From: Acanthosepion lycidas
Taxonomy: Eukaryota; Mollusca; Cephalopoda; Sepiida; Sepiidae
DNA length: 64,000 nucleotides
Direction of reading: 5' to 3'
NCBI GenBank assembly: GCA_963932145.1
Contig: OZ010574.1
Location: forward strand, 83,030,549 to 83,094,548
Shown piece after piece: positions 23,690-33,882 of the stretch; positions within the stretch are counted from its first letter, which is position 1; every line of letters starts with the position of its first letter. Position numbers and translations under genes: made by a program. The notes under the pieces were generated by a model. It saw only the letters and a list, made by a program, of their open reading frames with translations. It had not been told where the DNA came from and did no database searches.

Positions 23690-24678
23690 TTCACATCAAG
23701 CCAAGTGATAACGCCACTAGGATATAGAGGGTTATGTGGAGTGAAAAGGAAGATTTTAGTGAGGAGGACTGAGGAAAGGAAAATAAAGGAATGTTGAAAA
23801 AGATAGAAGATGCTGATTGATGTTGCATTTAAATTTTTGCAGATTGTAAGTGGCAGAGAAGCAAGAAATTGGAAGTGATTTCCACAGGTGAGAAGTGAGA
23901 GAAAAGAAACTCTTAGAATAGAAGTGGTAGTTGCATCTAGCTAGTTCATCAGTAAAATGGTGAGACACAGTTGCCAATCAATAAACATTTTTAAATTCAT
24001 GTAATCAAGACACCAGGGAAAAACTCAGCAGGAAATATTTGTAGAAAAAGACAGAGGAAAGCCATGTCACATCTTTTAGAAAGTGACTGAAGTCAAGATG
24101 CTTGGTCAGGATAGATTACATTACAGATCTCTTGGATTTTGTCAAGAATCATGAGATATACAGCAGGAGCACCAGACCAGATTTCGCAACAGTATTCAAT
24201 GCATGGATGAATGGTAGAATTATAAATGTGCCAGATAGATTCTGTCGAGAAAAAATTTCTGCCATGACACAATGTCTGACCTTCCTTACAGCAGATGTAG
24301 CACTTGATTTGATAAAAGTTGCTCCACTTCATGTCAGTGGAAACTTGAGCCTGCGAAGGAGTAGTGTCTTGCTCTCCTGGTGTTTAGCATCAGCCATGCA
24401 GATGACAAGCAGAAAAAAGGTTCTCTGTGGTGATTAAATGAAAGCAGTTTTGTTTTGGAGGCATTAAAATTCACAAGATATTTCTTGCTCCAGTTAACCA
24501 CTGATTGGAGGTTCTTTTCTAGAGCAGTTGCAAAGGTTAAATTATTTGGCTGTTGCTACTAAGAAATAAATGGCTATGTCATCTGCATAAATTGGGAACT
24601 GATGCTAATGGGAAGATTATTGATGAAGATCAGAAACAGCGTAGGTTCAAGCGTAGATCTCTGGCAGCACCCATGTTA

Positions 24679-24690
<12 letters not shown>
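23690..24690 (-). pseudogene. LINE-A reverse transcriptase, 3' kilobase
   Basis: Minus strand, 5' to 3'. LEPTLFLIFIN plus a proline/isoleucine-rich loop precedes YADD at 24578-24589, the RT catalytic block. Then come STIHPCIEYCCEIWSGAPAVYL and LDKIQEICNVI (24093-24332), then MATVSHHFTDELARC, FYSKSFFSLTSHLWKSL and CFSATYNLQKFKCNIN (23756-23977). This is the order of RT palm, thumb and C-terminal tail in CR1/Jockey-like LINEs. Frameshifts separate the pieces. The 3' end near 23690 is followed by a T-run. It is the best-preserved LINE-A copy here. Confidence 0.85.

Positions 24691-24713
<23 letters not shown>
24680..24713. repeat. (TA)n microsatellite
   Basis: Alternating TA at the break point of LINE-A. 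Confidence 0.96.
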
Positions 24714-24718
<5 letters not shown>

Positions 24719-24884
24719 TATTTTCTATTTTAAAAATATTGTCCCATCACTACACAAGAATTAGCAAATTTAATTATAAAATTAGATCTAAAATCCATAG
24801 CGCCATTCCATTCTCAACTGATTTTTGGAATAAAAATAATTACTAAGAACACCAGATTGTAAATCTTATTGTTCTTTCTCATTA

Positions 24885-24889
<5 letters not shown>

Positions 24890-24917
<28 letters not shown>
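24890..24917. repeat. (TA)n microsatellite
   Basis: Twenty-eight bases of alternating TA. Confidence 0.95.
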
Positions 24918-24920
<3 letters not shown>

Positions 24921-25031
24921 AAAAATATATAGAAAATAGGAAAGAACTCGTTAAGTAAATAATTCAAAGTTCTTTAGTATTTTTGTTATTATTTTTAAAA
25001 AATAATGCTCGATACAAAAGTAGAACATGAA

Positions 25032-25101
25032 TATAATTATTTATTTAAAAATATGATTGCAACACGCGTGTTGGAATCATATTTTTAAATAAATAATTAT
25101 A
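25032..25101. repeat. Spacerless 70 bp palindrome
   Basis: Two 35 bp arms meet at 25066/25067 in the core cacgcgtg. They pair throughout except one G/C mismatch (ttgcaac versus gttggaa). A (TA)n run (25099-25120) follows directly. Confidence 0.95.
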
Positions 25102-25189
25102 TATATATATATATATATATGTAATATAAATGACCCTTGAGTTTCATGTACTACTTTGCTAAAGTTAAAAGTTTTTCTTTGTGATTTTA

Positions 25190-25620
25190 CTTGCTTTCAT
25201 GACTTTTACTGATATTTTTTTTAATATTTTACATCTTTTCTTGATGTTTACATTTGTGACAACTGTTTTCTGAAATATTTTTTTGATGGCTAATCCATTT
25301 TTCTTGCTTATATTTTTCTCAAATCTATTTTGGTGAAATTCTTTAAATCTATTTTTTTCTGGTTCTCATCATGCCATTGTTTTTCATTTTTGTTTGTTTG
25401 CTCATCGCTCTTCAACTTTTTAAAAATGTCTAATATCCTGAGGTTGTCTCATTACTGCACTGGTTGCATACATAACTATTGAACCCAGTCATTCTCATTG
25501 TACTGTTGACACCTACGACAAATTTTATTTGACAATTCTTGTGTCTAGCAGCTTTCCTAACCAGAAAATCTTGGTGAAGGAACCAGTTTAGTGACTCATG
25601 ACCCAGCCATGTGGCAGGTA
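25190..25620 (+). repeat. R3 copy and adjoining unclassified sequence
   Basis: 25210-25340 aligns with R3 at 20060-20200 (aatattttacatcttttctt, acatttgtgacaactg). The remainder to 25620 is not recognised. Confidence 0.5.
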
Positions 25621-25688
25621 GTACTGCATTACATAGTACTAGTACCAGTTGTAGAATGTGCTGACTTATATCAAGTCATTTCTGGACA

Positions 25689-25714
25689 ATATATATATAT
25701 ATATATATATATAT
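25689..25714. repeat. (TA)n microsatellite
   Basis: Alternating TA between the R3 region and the LINE-C piece. Confidence 0.95.
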
Positions 25715-25729
25715 TACACTTAGCATAAA

Positions 25730-25958
25730 GAGAACTGATGTAGTTCACCAACCTTGTCCTACTCTGAAGCAATTATGTGGTGAGAAACAAAAACCACCAG
25801 TCTACAAATTTCCAGAGTGACATTGAAAACAGAAGACAAAGGCCTGAACTATGTAAAGTGTTTTACTTATATTGGTAGCAAAGTCAACTACAGTGGAACT
25901 TTAAATGATGAAATCATGCATCAGATTGCTAAGGCTACCACTGCTTTTGACAAGCTTT
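25730..25958 (+). pseudogene. LINE-C (RTE-like) RT C-terminal segment
   Basis: Conceptual translation gives VVHQPCPTL, then FTYIGSKVNYSGTLNDEIMH, QIAKATTAFDKL. It matches the RTE/Jockey-type sequence after the palm domain (FTYLGS....D.EI..RI.KA..AF..L). Stops occur in the first half. It is cut off at 25958 where the mariner remnant starts. Confidence 0.75.
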
Positions 25959-26821
25959 GTATTTTCCCTGATTATCTATGACTTCCTTCCATCTATTAAC
26001 AAGCTTACTAATTCCATTACTGTAAAATTCTTTTGGCTTTGATTCGAAGAACTCACAAATGTCAGTTTTAACCTCTTCCTGTGTTACAAAAGCTGTTTCT
26101 TCCAAATGATTCTGTAAGCTACGAAACAAATGTTAGTCTGAAAGCTTGGTTCAAATGCTCTAATTGCTGACAGTATATTTGAGCATTAATTGTTGCATTA
26201 GGTGGTAAGAATTCAAAGTGGATTATTCCTTGGTGAATCCCACCAGATTGAAAGAAGAACCTTTTGCCCATGAAGTTCCCTTCTCGGCTATGGCTGGGGT
26301 CCTTCCCCTTTACCAAGCCGCTTTCTATAATGCTTCACATTTCAATAAAAGATCCATTTTTCATCGCCAGTCACAAGTCTATTCAAAAAAGGTGAAACAA
26401 GTCAGCAAGAATGGAGAGAAGAGCAGATGTCAACTTGGGATTTGAGGTTGTTTTCAGACAATTCATGAGGCATTCATTTTCCAAGTGTAGGAACTTTTCC
26501 AAGATGTTGAAGATGACGATGAACAGTTGTATGGTTTGAACTGAGTACCACTGCCAATTCCTCAACTGATAAAGCAGGATTTTCTTCAAGGGCTGCTTCA
26601 AGAAGCTTTTCATCAAACTCAACTGGACGTCCAGTTCGATCTTCATCTTCAAGGGTGAAATCTCCACCTCTGAATTTTACAAACCATTTTCTGCAAGTTC
26701 TTTCATTCACACATTCCTCTCCATAAACTGAGTGAATGTTTCTAGCTGCTTTGGCTGCTGAGTTTCCTTTCTTGAACTCATAAAGCATTATGTGCATCAA
26801 ATGATTCTTGGGTACTTCCAT
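25959..26821 (-). pseudogene. Mariner transposase, broken (copy 1)
   Basis: The start at 26821 gives MEVPKNHLMHIMLYEFKKGN and an intact N-terminal helix-turn-helix region: GEECVNERTCRKWFVKFRGG, EDRTGRPVEFDE, then LSSNHTTVHRHLQHL. After residue 115 a TGG to TGA stop replaces the W before MPHELSENN. Later pieces follow in other frames: KRFFFQSGGIHQGIIHFEFL and EEVKTDICEFFESKPKEFYS. The QDN-containing segment with the second catalytic Asp is deleted, so the protein cannot be active. Confidence 0.88.
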
Positions 26822-27005
26822 GTAAGCAGGGTTTTAATCAAACAAAATTTAATTTTATTGTTCTCTGAAATAAAATTGGATCAGTTTAAATGCATCTAAA
26901 CATAAAAATAATGTTTAGCTCCATTAGACATTATAAAATACTCTTTAAATTTTGTTCATTTTAACAAAACGTTAACATTCGGATAGAACTTATGGGATGA
27001 CCTGA
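25959..27005 (-). mobile_element. Mariner copy 1, internally deleted
   Basis: The 5' terminus (tcaggtcatcccataagttc on the minus strand) ends at 27005 and is followed by TA, the mariner target site. It aligns with the copy at 41008-42276 in inverse orientation. About 135 bp, including the second catalytic aspartate region, are missing near 26130. The 3' terminal repeat is lost at 25959, where the sequence joins LINE-C. Confidence 0.9.
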
Positions 27006-27214
27006 TATTTTTCACAGAATTGAATGTAAATGATTGTTTTACCTCAAATTGTCAATGTTATGTTTTTCTTAGAATAAGTCTCAAACATTTACTATCTATC
27101 CTATAGACCAATAACTACTTCCCTTTAGTTTAATTGTGTTGACGTTTTTATCAGAATTTCACAAGTCAGAATTGGAGTATGTCTTTGATGGGAGAATGTT
27201 TTTAATATTGTGAA

Positions 27215-27550
27215 ATACTTCTTCTTCTATGCACTGTGTCCTTTCAAGATTTGGGCAATCATAATTCTCTACAACCTCCTATCCCATGCAGCTCTTGGTA
27301 TTTTTTGTTTTGTTACTATCCCTTCCATACCTTGTTCTGCTCTCCATTCACATAAGCTGATTAGGTCAGTTGTCTGCTGCTTCCTTCTCACCTTTGATAT
27401 GTTTTGTGAGTGTCAAATTCTCTAAGCCCTCTTTCCTCACTTTGTGTTCCAGAAATTTCACTTGTCTGTTTCTGATTCTGAGTATAAGTATTCTTTTTCT
27501 TTCTATCCATGATATTCTTAACATCCCTCTGAAGAACCACATTTCTTCTC
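27215..27550 (-). pseudogene. LINE-C (RTE-like) 3' terminal coding fragment
   Basis: The minus strand encodes MWFFRGMLRISWIE, and at its end RRL-RIMIAQILKGHSA before a stop. The same positions read MLKIPWVEYMSSDKVLKK and KLWRAMFANILK in the + strand copy at 48085. These are the FYRRMLRIPW...HIMRKEGLENL...WRxMIANVLKG motifs of RTE-type ORF ends. Heavily mutated. Confidence 0.75.
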
Positions 27551-27559
27551 TTCACCTGT

Positions 27560-28285
27560 GAGGAACTTGTCCTTTATTCACTGCAGAATTGATATTGCAT
27601 AGCAGTTCAGAAACTCTTTGTTTCTTGGGAAATTTTCTTGTTTCTTAGTACTTTGCCTAGATTTTCAAAGGCATCTTTTGCTATTCTAATGTATGTTCAG
27701 AGTTCTGTGCAATAAAAGTATAATTAATGAAAATTTATTTGTTTACTTAATTTTTTTTAATTCATACTAAAAATAATTTATATGATTTAGAAAAAAACAA
27801 ATAATGACATGTCTAATTTTGTGATAAAATAAACATGAAGAGCTGTTGACTTGTGAGGTTTCAAACTTTTAGTTTTGAACATATTCATTTTACTGAGTTA
27901 TTTTATAAATCAAGTTATGAAGAAAATATGTAATTATCAGCAATAGATTATGATTTAAACCTAAACAGAAGAACTCTAGTGGTAGATCTACAAACTAATG
28001 GCAGCAGATTCCAAAGTGAACTATGGAAGTTAGTAGATTACATTGCACCAGAATAAAAAGATACAGCGTATATTTTTGAGGAAAAAAATTCTTATCTATT
28101 CTGTTTGCTAAATGATAAAAATCGACTCACTTTTTGTTTTTAATGTCTTCACTGCCTTGTACTCGTTTTTTTATATTGTCTCTTTTTGATCATTTAATTA
28201 TAATGATGTTACACTATTCATTTGTTGTTGCTTCTTTCAATGTTGGAAGTGACATTTGATTGTCTTTTGATATCACTACCCTTAT
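27560..28285. other. AT-rich noncoding stretch
   Basis: No recognised content. Confidence 0.55.
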
Positions 28286-28289
28286 TGTT

Positions 28290-30400
28290 ACATCCTGGGT
28301 ATGACAATCAACTGCATCTGCATCCAGGGTAAGATGAAAAAACTATGTCTAACAGCAAGGCCTCTGATCAGGAGGTTTTGAGGAGTGTGGAAGCACTTCT
28401 TAATTGTTGGTGTTCCCAGGTCCACCCTGACCTGGGATGGTAACACCTGTTAGGGTCCCAGCTATGGGCAAATAGTTAACCCTGAAACTGGGTTAAAAAC
28501 GCTATGAAAGTGTAAAAATAGGTTTTAATACCAGAAATGCTTTGTAAAAAATTATTACCAGCTATAAATTTTTGAAGAAAAAAAATATTACCAGCAATAC
28601 TTTTTTGAAGAAAAAAAAGAAAAAAATATTACCAGCAATATGTTTTTGAAAAAAAATATTACCAGCAATACTTTTTTGAAGAAAAAGAAGAAAAAAATTA
28701 CTACCAGCAATACATTTTTGAAGGAAAAAAATATTACCAGCAATACTTTTTTGAAGAAAAAGAAGAAAAAAATTACTACCATAGCAATAAATTTTTGAAG
28801 GAAAAAAATATTACCAGCAATACTTTTTTGAAGAAAAAGAAGAAAAAAATTACTACCAGCAATACATTTTTGAAGGAAAAAAATATTACCAGCAATACTT
28901 TTTTGAAGAAAAAGAAGAAAAAAATTACTACCAGCAATACATTTTTGAAGGAAAAAAATATTACCAGCAATACTTTTTTGAAGAAAAAGAAGAAAAAAAT
29001 TACTACCAGCAATACATTTTTGAAGGAAAAAAATATTACCAGCAATACTTTTTTGGAGAAAAAGAAGAAAAAAATTACTACCATAGCAATAAATTTTTGA
29101 AGGAAAAAAATATTACCAGCAATACTTTTTTGAAGAAAAAAATTACTACCAGCAATACATTTTTGAAGGAAAAAAATATTACCAGCAATACTTTTTTGAA
29201 GAAAAAGAAGAAAAAAATTACTACCAGCAATACATTTTTGAAGGAAAAAAATATTACCAGCAATACTTTTTTGAAGAAAAAGATTACTACGAGCAATACA
29301 TTTTTGAAGGAAAAAAATATTACCAGCAATACTTTTTTGAAGAAAAAGAAGAAAAAAATTACTACCAGCAATACATTTTTGAAGGAAAAAAATATTACCA
29401 GCAATACTTTTTTGAAGAAAAAGAAGAAAAAAATTACTACCAGCAATACATTTTTGAAGGAAAAAAATATTACCAGCAATACTTTTTTGAAGAAAAAGAA
29501 GAAAAAAATTACTACCAGCAATACATTTTTGAAGGAAAAAAATATTACCAGCAATACTTTTTTGAAGAAAAAGAAGAAAAAAATTACTACCAGCAATACA
29601 TTTTTGAAGGAAAAAAATATTACCAGCAATACTTTTTTGAAGAAAAAGAAGAAAAAATTACTACCAGCAATACATTTTTGAAGGAAAAAAATATTACCAG
29701 CAATACTTTTTTGAAGAAAAAGATTACTACCAGCAATACATTTTTGAAGGAAAAAAAATATTACCAGCAATACTTTTTTGAAGAAAAAGAAGAAAAAAAT
29801 TACTACCAGCAATACATTTTTGAAGGAAAAAAATATTACCAGCAATACTTTTTTGAAGAAAAAGAAGAAAAAAATTACTACCAGCAATACATTTTTGAAG
29901 GAAAAAAATATTACCAGCAATACTTTTTTGAAGAAAAAGAAGAAAAAAATTACTACCAGCAATACATTTTTGAAGGAAAAAAATATTACCAGCAATACTT
30001 TTTTGAAGAAAAAGAAGAAAAAAATTACTACCAGCAATACATTTTTGAAGGAAAAAAATATTACCAGCAATACATTTTTGAAGGAAAAAAATATTACCAG
30101 CAATACTTTTTTGGAGAAAAAGAAGAAAAAAATTACTACCATAGCAATAAATTTTTGAAGGAAAAAAATATTACCAGCAATACTTTTTTGAAGAAAAAGA
30201 AGAAAAAAATTACTACCAGCAATACATTTTTGAAGGAAAAAAATATTACCAGCAATACTTTTTTGGAGAAAAAGAAGAAAAAAATTACTACCAGCAATAC
30301 ATTTTTGAAGGAAAAATGTTTCCAGAAATAGATTTTTGACAAAACAAAATATTACCAAGAAAAAAATATCAGCATTAAATGACCCATTGAGGTTGCCATA
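28290..30400 (+). repeat. Element R5, expanded copy
   Basis: 28300-28560 aligns with 59900-60180. Shared blocks include ctgatcaggaggttttgagg / ctgactaggaggttttgagg, ggtgttcccaggtccaccct, cacctgttagggtcc, atgggcaaatagttaac and gaaagtgtaaaaataggttt. The right flank 30314-30400 (aaatagatttttgacaaaac, gcattaaatgac) aligns with 60303-60360. The two flanks enclose the 75 bp array. No transposase is seen, so the class of R5 is unknown. Confidence 0.8.
28563..30345 (+). repeat. 75 bp minisatellite, about two dozen units
   Basis: The higher-order unit is 75 bp (for example starts at 28861, 28936 and 29011). It consists of a ~42 bp subunit (ttttttgaagaaaaagaaga ... ctaccagcaatac) and a ~33 bp subunit (atttttgaaggaaaaaaata ... 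ttaccagcaatac). Some units lack six or more bases of the A-run, and three carry 'accatagcaataaat' (28788, 29083, 30138). Because 75 is divisible by 3, long frames stay open on both strands (up to 442 codons on the minus strand). They encode only lysine/threonine-rich or phenylalanine-rich 25-residue repeats, and I do not regard them as genes. Confidence 0.97.
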
Positions 30401-30863
30401 AACCAAACCAAACCTTAAATGTCTTGAATAATCTTTTTATGCTTTACTGTAGGCATGATTGCAATTTTGATCTTCTCATTGTAACGTTGATTTGATTCTT
30501 TTTCTTCCATCATTTTTTATCTGTTTCATGTAATTTATCTGTTCTTTTCAGGGCTAAAATTTTTATTTATAACATCCTGAGGAGGAGGAAGTCAATAAAC
30601 ATTGAAATATTTACATCATTACCTGCAATGGCTGCTTATTAATAAATTACTGATTATCCACAAGCATATTTTTCACCCTTTTTTCTTTCATCTTCTATAT
30701 ATATACAACTTTACTCATACTGTCGAGAAAATTATGACAATATTTCAGTTAGCTTGTAATTGCATTGGTCGTATTTTATGCATGAGTAATCTAGAATTTT
30801 AATCTACATAGTCAATTTTATTTTTGCATGTGATAAAAATTTTTAATTTTATATCTTTAAATG
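30401..30863. other. Noncoding stretch
   Basis: No feature recognised between R5 and the 5S-like sequence. Confidence 0.5.
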
Positions 30864-30980
30864 GCTTATAGCCATATCCTGTTGAAACACTGGTTCTTAT
30901 ACAATCATTGAAGTTAAGCAACACTGAGCCTGGTCAGTACCTAGATGGGTGACCACTTTGGAATACCAAGTTCTGCAAGA
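30864..30980 (+). ncRNA. 5S rRNA-like sequence (pseudogene or SINE head)
   Basis: About 117 nt align end to end with animal 5S rRNA. Landmarks are gttgaaacactggttct, gaagttaagcaac, gagcctggtcagtacctaga, tgggtgacca and 'ggaataccaagt'. The internal control region is recognisable (A box gaagttaagcaac, C box ggtcagtacctagatgggtg), but many conserved positions are mutated. The 5' gcttatagccatatc and 3' ttctgcaag would form the terminal stem only poorly. The SINE follows without a gap, so it is probably a composite 5S-tRNA SINE head rather than a working rRNA gene. Confidence 0.8.
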
Positions 30981-31140
30981 TTGGATGTGCAGATGGTATA
31001 ATGGATAATGATTCAGAATTGGAACTTGACTCTCCAAGTTTCAATTCCAGTTGGGTTCGTTATATTCACTTGTGTAAATATCTTGGGTAAAGTATAAATC
31101 TGTCACTTTTCCTCATGCTGCAGTTTAATTTGTAGGTTAG
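30981..31140 (+). repeat. SINE body joined to 5S-like head
   Basis: It starts ttggatgtgcagatggtata and contains the tRNA-like head (ataatggataatg; agtttcaattccag as B box). The shared body follows (tatattcacttgtgtaaat, 'cttgggtaaagtataaatc'). Confidence 0.75.
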
Positions 31141-31799
31141 TAGGATGTGTATCACTCAATCATTATTATCTCAAAAAAGAAAAACTCTTACAATCAAAAA
31201 ATATTTTCTGCAAATAACCTGCAAAAGATTGATAAGCCTTAAAAAAAATTCAGTTTTTATATCATTTAAAATAAAACTATCCAAAGCTAATACACAAAAT
31301 AAAAAATTATCGACCAGAATGTTTTTTCTTACTATAGATATATTGTTATTTTAACATGAGACTTATTGGTAACTTGTAATGCCTTATGTTATCATAACAA
31401 CGGAATATCTCATTGAAAATGATGAAATTTTGTGACCTATAAATATATAAAGTCAAATTGTGTTTCAAATTCCAGAATAAATAAAAAAGTGAGAGATCAT
31501 GATAGCCACTGATTAACATATATACTCATTTTTAATGTAAGTTTTTATGTTCAGTTTTTTAGGCAAAAAAATAGCGGTTCACACTATACACAGGTAATTC
31601 TTTCAAAGAGGTTAATAATCATGCATTTTTGGCAACTGATTGCACTATATGCAGGTAATTTTTTTATGGATGGGTTAAAATTTATGCAAAAATATTCAGG
31701 GGTCACATTATACATGCAGTTAGCTTACATATAAGTATATACAGCACATACAAAAAGAATATACATGTAGAAATGTCAGGTACGGGTGACTAAAAAAGA
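31141..31799. other. AT-rich noncoding stretch
   Basis: A few short imperfect repeats (cactatacacaggtaatt at about 31580 and cactatatgcaggtaatt at about 31645). No gene. Confidence 0.55.
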
Positions 31800-32040
31800 A
31801 GTTATAAATTGCTACTTTTTAACACATTTACTGCTAGCTTGGATATTTGAATAAGGTATTGTTTTGATCAGAGGTACCATTAGAAATTTCTATTTACAGC
31901 TACTTGGGCTTTATTTTGTGAAATGTATTAACATAGTCACTGCTACCTCAGATATTTGAATCCTTACATAATGCGATCATTGTTTTTGTTAGAGTTACTA
32001 TTAGAGATTGCTATATAAAACTACTTACACTTAAATAATA
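31800..32040. repeat. R6 tandem repeat, ~112 bp units
   Basis: Two adjacent diverged units share ggatatttgaa, accattagaaatttctat / actattagagattgctat, and a tact-rich segment with 'ctttatttt'. The same unit recurs around the solo LTR at 39310-39740. Confidence 0.75.
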
Positions 32041-32619
32041 TTGAATTTATTGCACTGTAAATAAATGAATGGGATGTGCATATTTCGTATCTATCAGTGT
32101 AGAAAGTAGGATTGACATGCTGAGTACAAATTCTAGCCAATGTTGTTTTGTTTATTTTCACACACATGCCTTTTGGAATAAATGACCCCTCATCTCTTAG
32201 CAAAATTGTCACCAAGAACAGAAAAACAGCCAAATTTGATCTTAAATTACCTGTAATAACATGAACATTTGCCTACTGATTTTCTGGTTCCAGAATCAAT
32301 TTTTTTTTTCTATTTTTTGTGTTCAAAAATTAAAGCCTTATAGCTGATACAATTCTCCTTTACCCATGAGACATATATATGGTGAGCATAGTACTGGTCA
32401 AATATATCATGGCCTGGCCTCAAATATTTGGGAGGGGTTTTATACATTTTTGCAGTCTCTCAAGTGTTTATTAGTCCTACAGAGAATAAGCATGTCTTTC
32501 TGCATTTACTGCAGGAGAAGGTCTGGTAGTTATCAGATGCTCCAGTTTTGTGGAGTTACTTCTTTTATTTCTACTCCCATTAAGTGGGATCATTCAGCAA
32601 GATTTTATAAGTACATGGT
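32041..32619. other. Noncoding stretch
   Basis: Nothing recognised with confidence. The 5' part of the frame opening at 32366 has no family match. Confidence 0.5.
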
Positions 32620-32830
32620 AATAGTAATAGTAGCCATTTCCCTACAAGGAAACATTTGGCATTCATTGACCAAGCAGCCATTACTGTTTTCAGTTGAAAT
32701 TTATAAAATCATTTGCTTAAAACAACTTTCAGGAAAACATTCCTCAAGTCCAACAGCTTTTATCAGTCTTTTTGGTATTGATAGGGGTTTCCTTCCTAAC
32801 CATTTACTTGAAGTGGCATGAAATTTTGAT
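32620..32830 (+). repeat. Dispersed repeat R1, arm 1
   Basis: gccatttccctacaaggaaa, cattcattgaccaagcag, ttgaaatttataaaatcatt and aggaaaacattcctcaagtc recur at 54915-55060 (same orientation) and at 55560-55740 (opposite). The open frame includes AISLQGNIWHSLTKQ and IYKIICLKQL. Similar words occur in the other copies (NIQHSLTIHP, IYKMFLLKQF; HQHSLAEQSI, IHKIIQLKEI). An old coding origin is possible. Confidence 0.65.
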
Positions 32831-32837
32831 TATATTG

Positions 32838-33125
32838 TTATTTTCTTTTTGAATTATATGTGCTATGCAGTTTAGTTTGTTGCTGCTGTTGAAATTCTTC
32901 AAGTGATGTAGTTTCTGTTATTTGATACAGTTCTTTGTTTGTGACTCCATAGTACCAGTAAACAATGTTCAAAGAAGGAAGATCTTTGCCAAGACACTCA
33001 GGCTTTACTAGCTCAAAGCCTTTTTTCACTATTAATGTTAGAAATTGGTTGAATACAGCTGACAGTTCGGATATTTCTGAATGTGTTTGGTGCCATGCAT
33101 GACATTCATATACAATTTTTGACAA
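32838..33125 (-). pseudogene. R1 reading frame, best-preserved copy (unidentified)
   Basis: Ninety-five codons open on the minus strand: CHAWHQTHSEISELSAVF, then KKGFELVKPECLGKDLPSL, YWYYGVTNKELYQI, ETTSLEEF and a Q5 run. Copies at 1-170 and 6875-7040 keep CHA-HQ, SEISKLS, KGFE-VKP and GLG but have stops, and the one at 55770-55830 keeps VKPVGLSKDNP. I do not recognise the family. Conservation of wording across four copies suggests a once-coding repeat (transposon gene or retro-copied host gene). Start and end are not defined. Confidence 0.5.
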
Positions 33126-33823
33126 GGCTATTTAAAAACATGACTTGAGTTTTCAGCTTGGATGTTTTGGTTTCATAGAAATTTGTGGTGTTGAGCAAAA
33201 CTACCTTTGGCACAGACTATTCTATGATCAATTTCTTTTTATCATATACTTAATTTGTTATAGCTGACCCATAAACAAAGGTTTTGGAAGTGTTTGTTAT
33301 TAACAAATTCCACATCCTGTATTTTTATGATGGATTCAGAGTAGGTGTCATCACAGATTTCCTTCTAATTCCAGTTCCATTTCTTGGAACACTTGATAGA
33401 GGATGCAGATTTTCTATTCATGATATATTATAAATTAATTGCTTTAAAATATGTTTTTTTCGCTACACAGTAATAACCATTTTTAAAAAATGTAAGCTAA
33501 AAACTTTAAATTTAATTATATGATTAAATTAAAAGCATTAGTTCCATTTCATCTTCAAGCGAATATTACAATAACTTATTTTTAAATTTACTGAGTTTTA
33601 AATGCACATATAAATTCATAATTTACTGTTTCCAAGGATACAGAAAAATCCAATCATTCAGACAGGGGCAGTAGCATGTTCATTTTTATTAACTATTGTT
33701 GTATCAGTTATGAGTTATGTTCAAAATTATGTTCTATTGGAAAGAGTAATAACAATTAGTGGCCTTGGGAAACCTATTTTTCTAGCTTTTTTAAAAAAGT
33801 CTAGCTTTGTAAAATAGCTCTCG

Positions 33824-33824
<1 letters not shown>
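33126..33824. other. Noncoding stretch with R1 fragment
   Basis: 33730-33782 (aagagtaataacaattag, gggaaacctatttttctagc) resembles the reversed R1 piece at 55580-55625. The rest is not recognised. Confidence 0.5.

Positions 33825-33882
<58 letters not shown>
33825..33882. repeat. (TA)n(CA)n microsatellite
   Basis: About 48 bp of TA followed by a short CA run. Confidence 0.97.

Noticed and set aside
24102..24437. 111-codon + strand frame
   Set aside because: It is antisense to the LINE-A RT tail, whose minus-strand motifs are unambiguous.
28563..30345. CRISPR array
   Set aside because: Units are contiguous with no unique spacers, there are no cas genes, and the DNA is eukaryotic.
29078..30406. 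442-codon minus-strand frame as a membrane or repeat protein
   Set aside because: It is a by-product of the 75 bp array, whose length keeps all frames in phase; both strands are open and the residues are pure repeats.
30864..30980. Functional 5S rRNA gene
   Set aside because: There are too many changes at conserved positions, a poor terminal stem, and no T-run terminator before the SINE.
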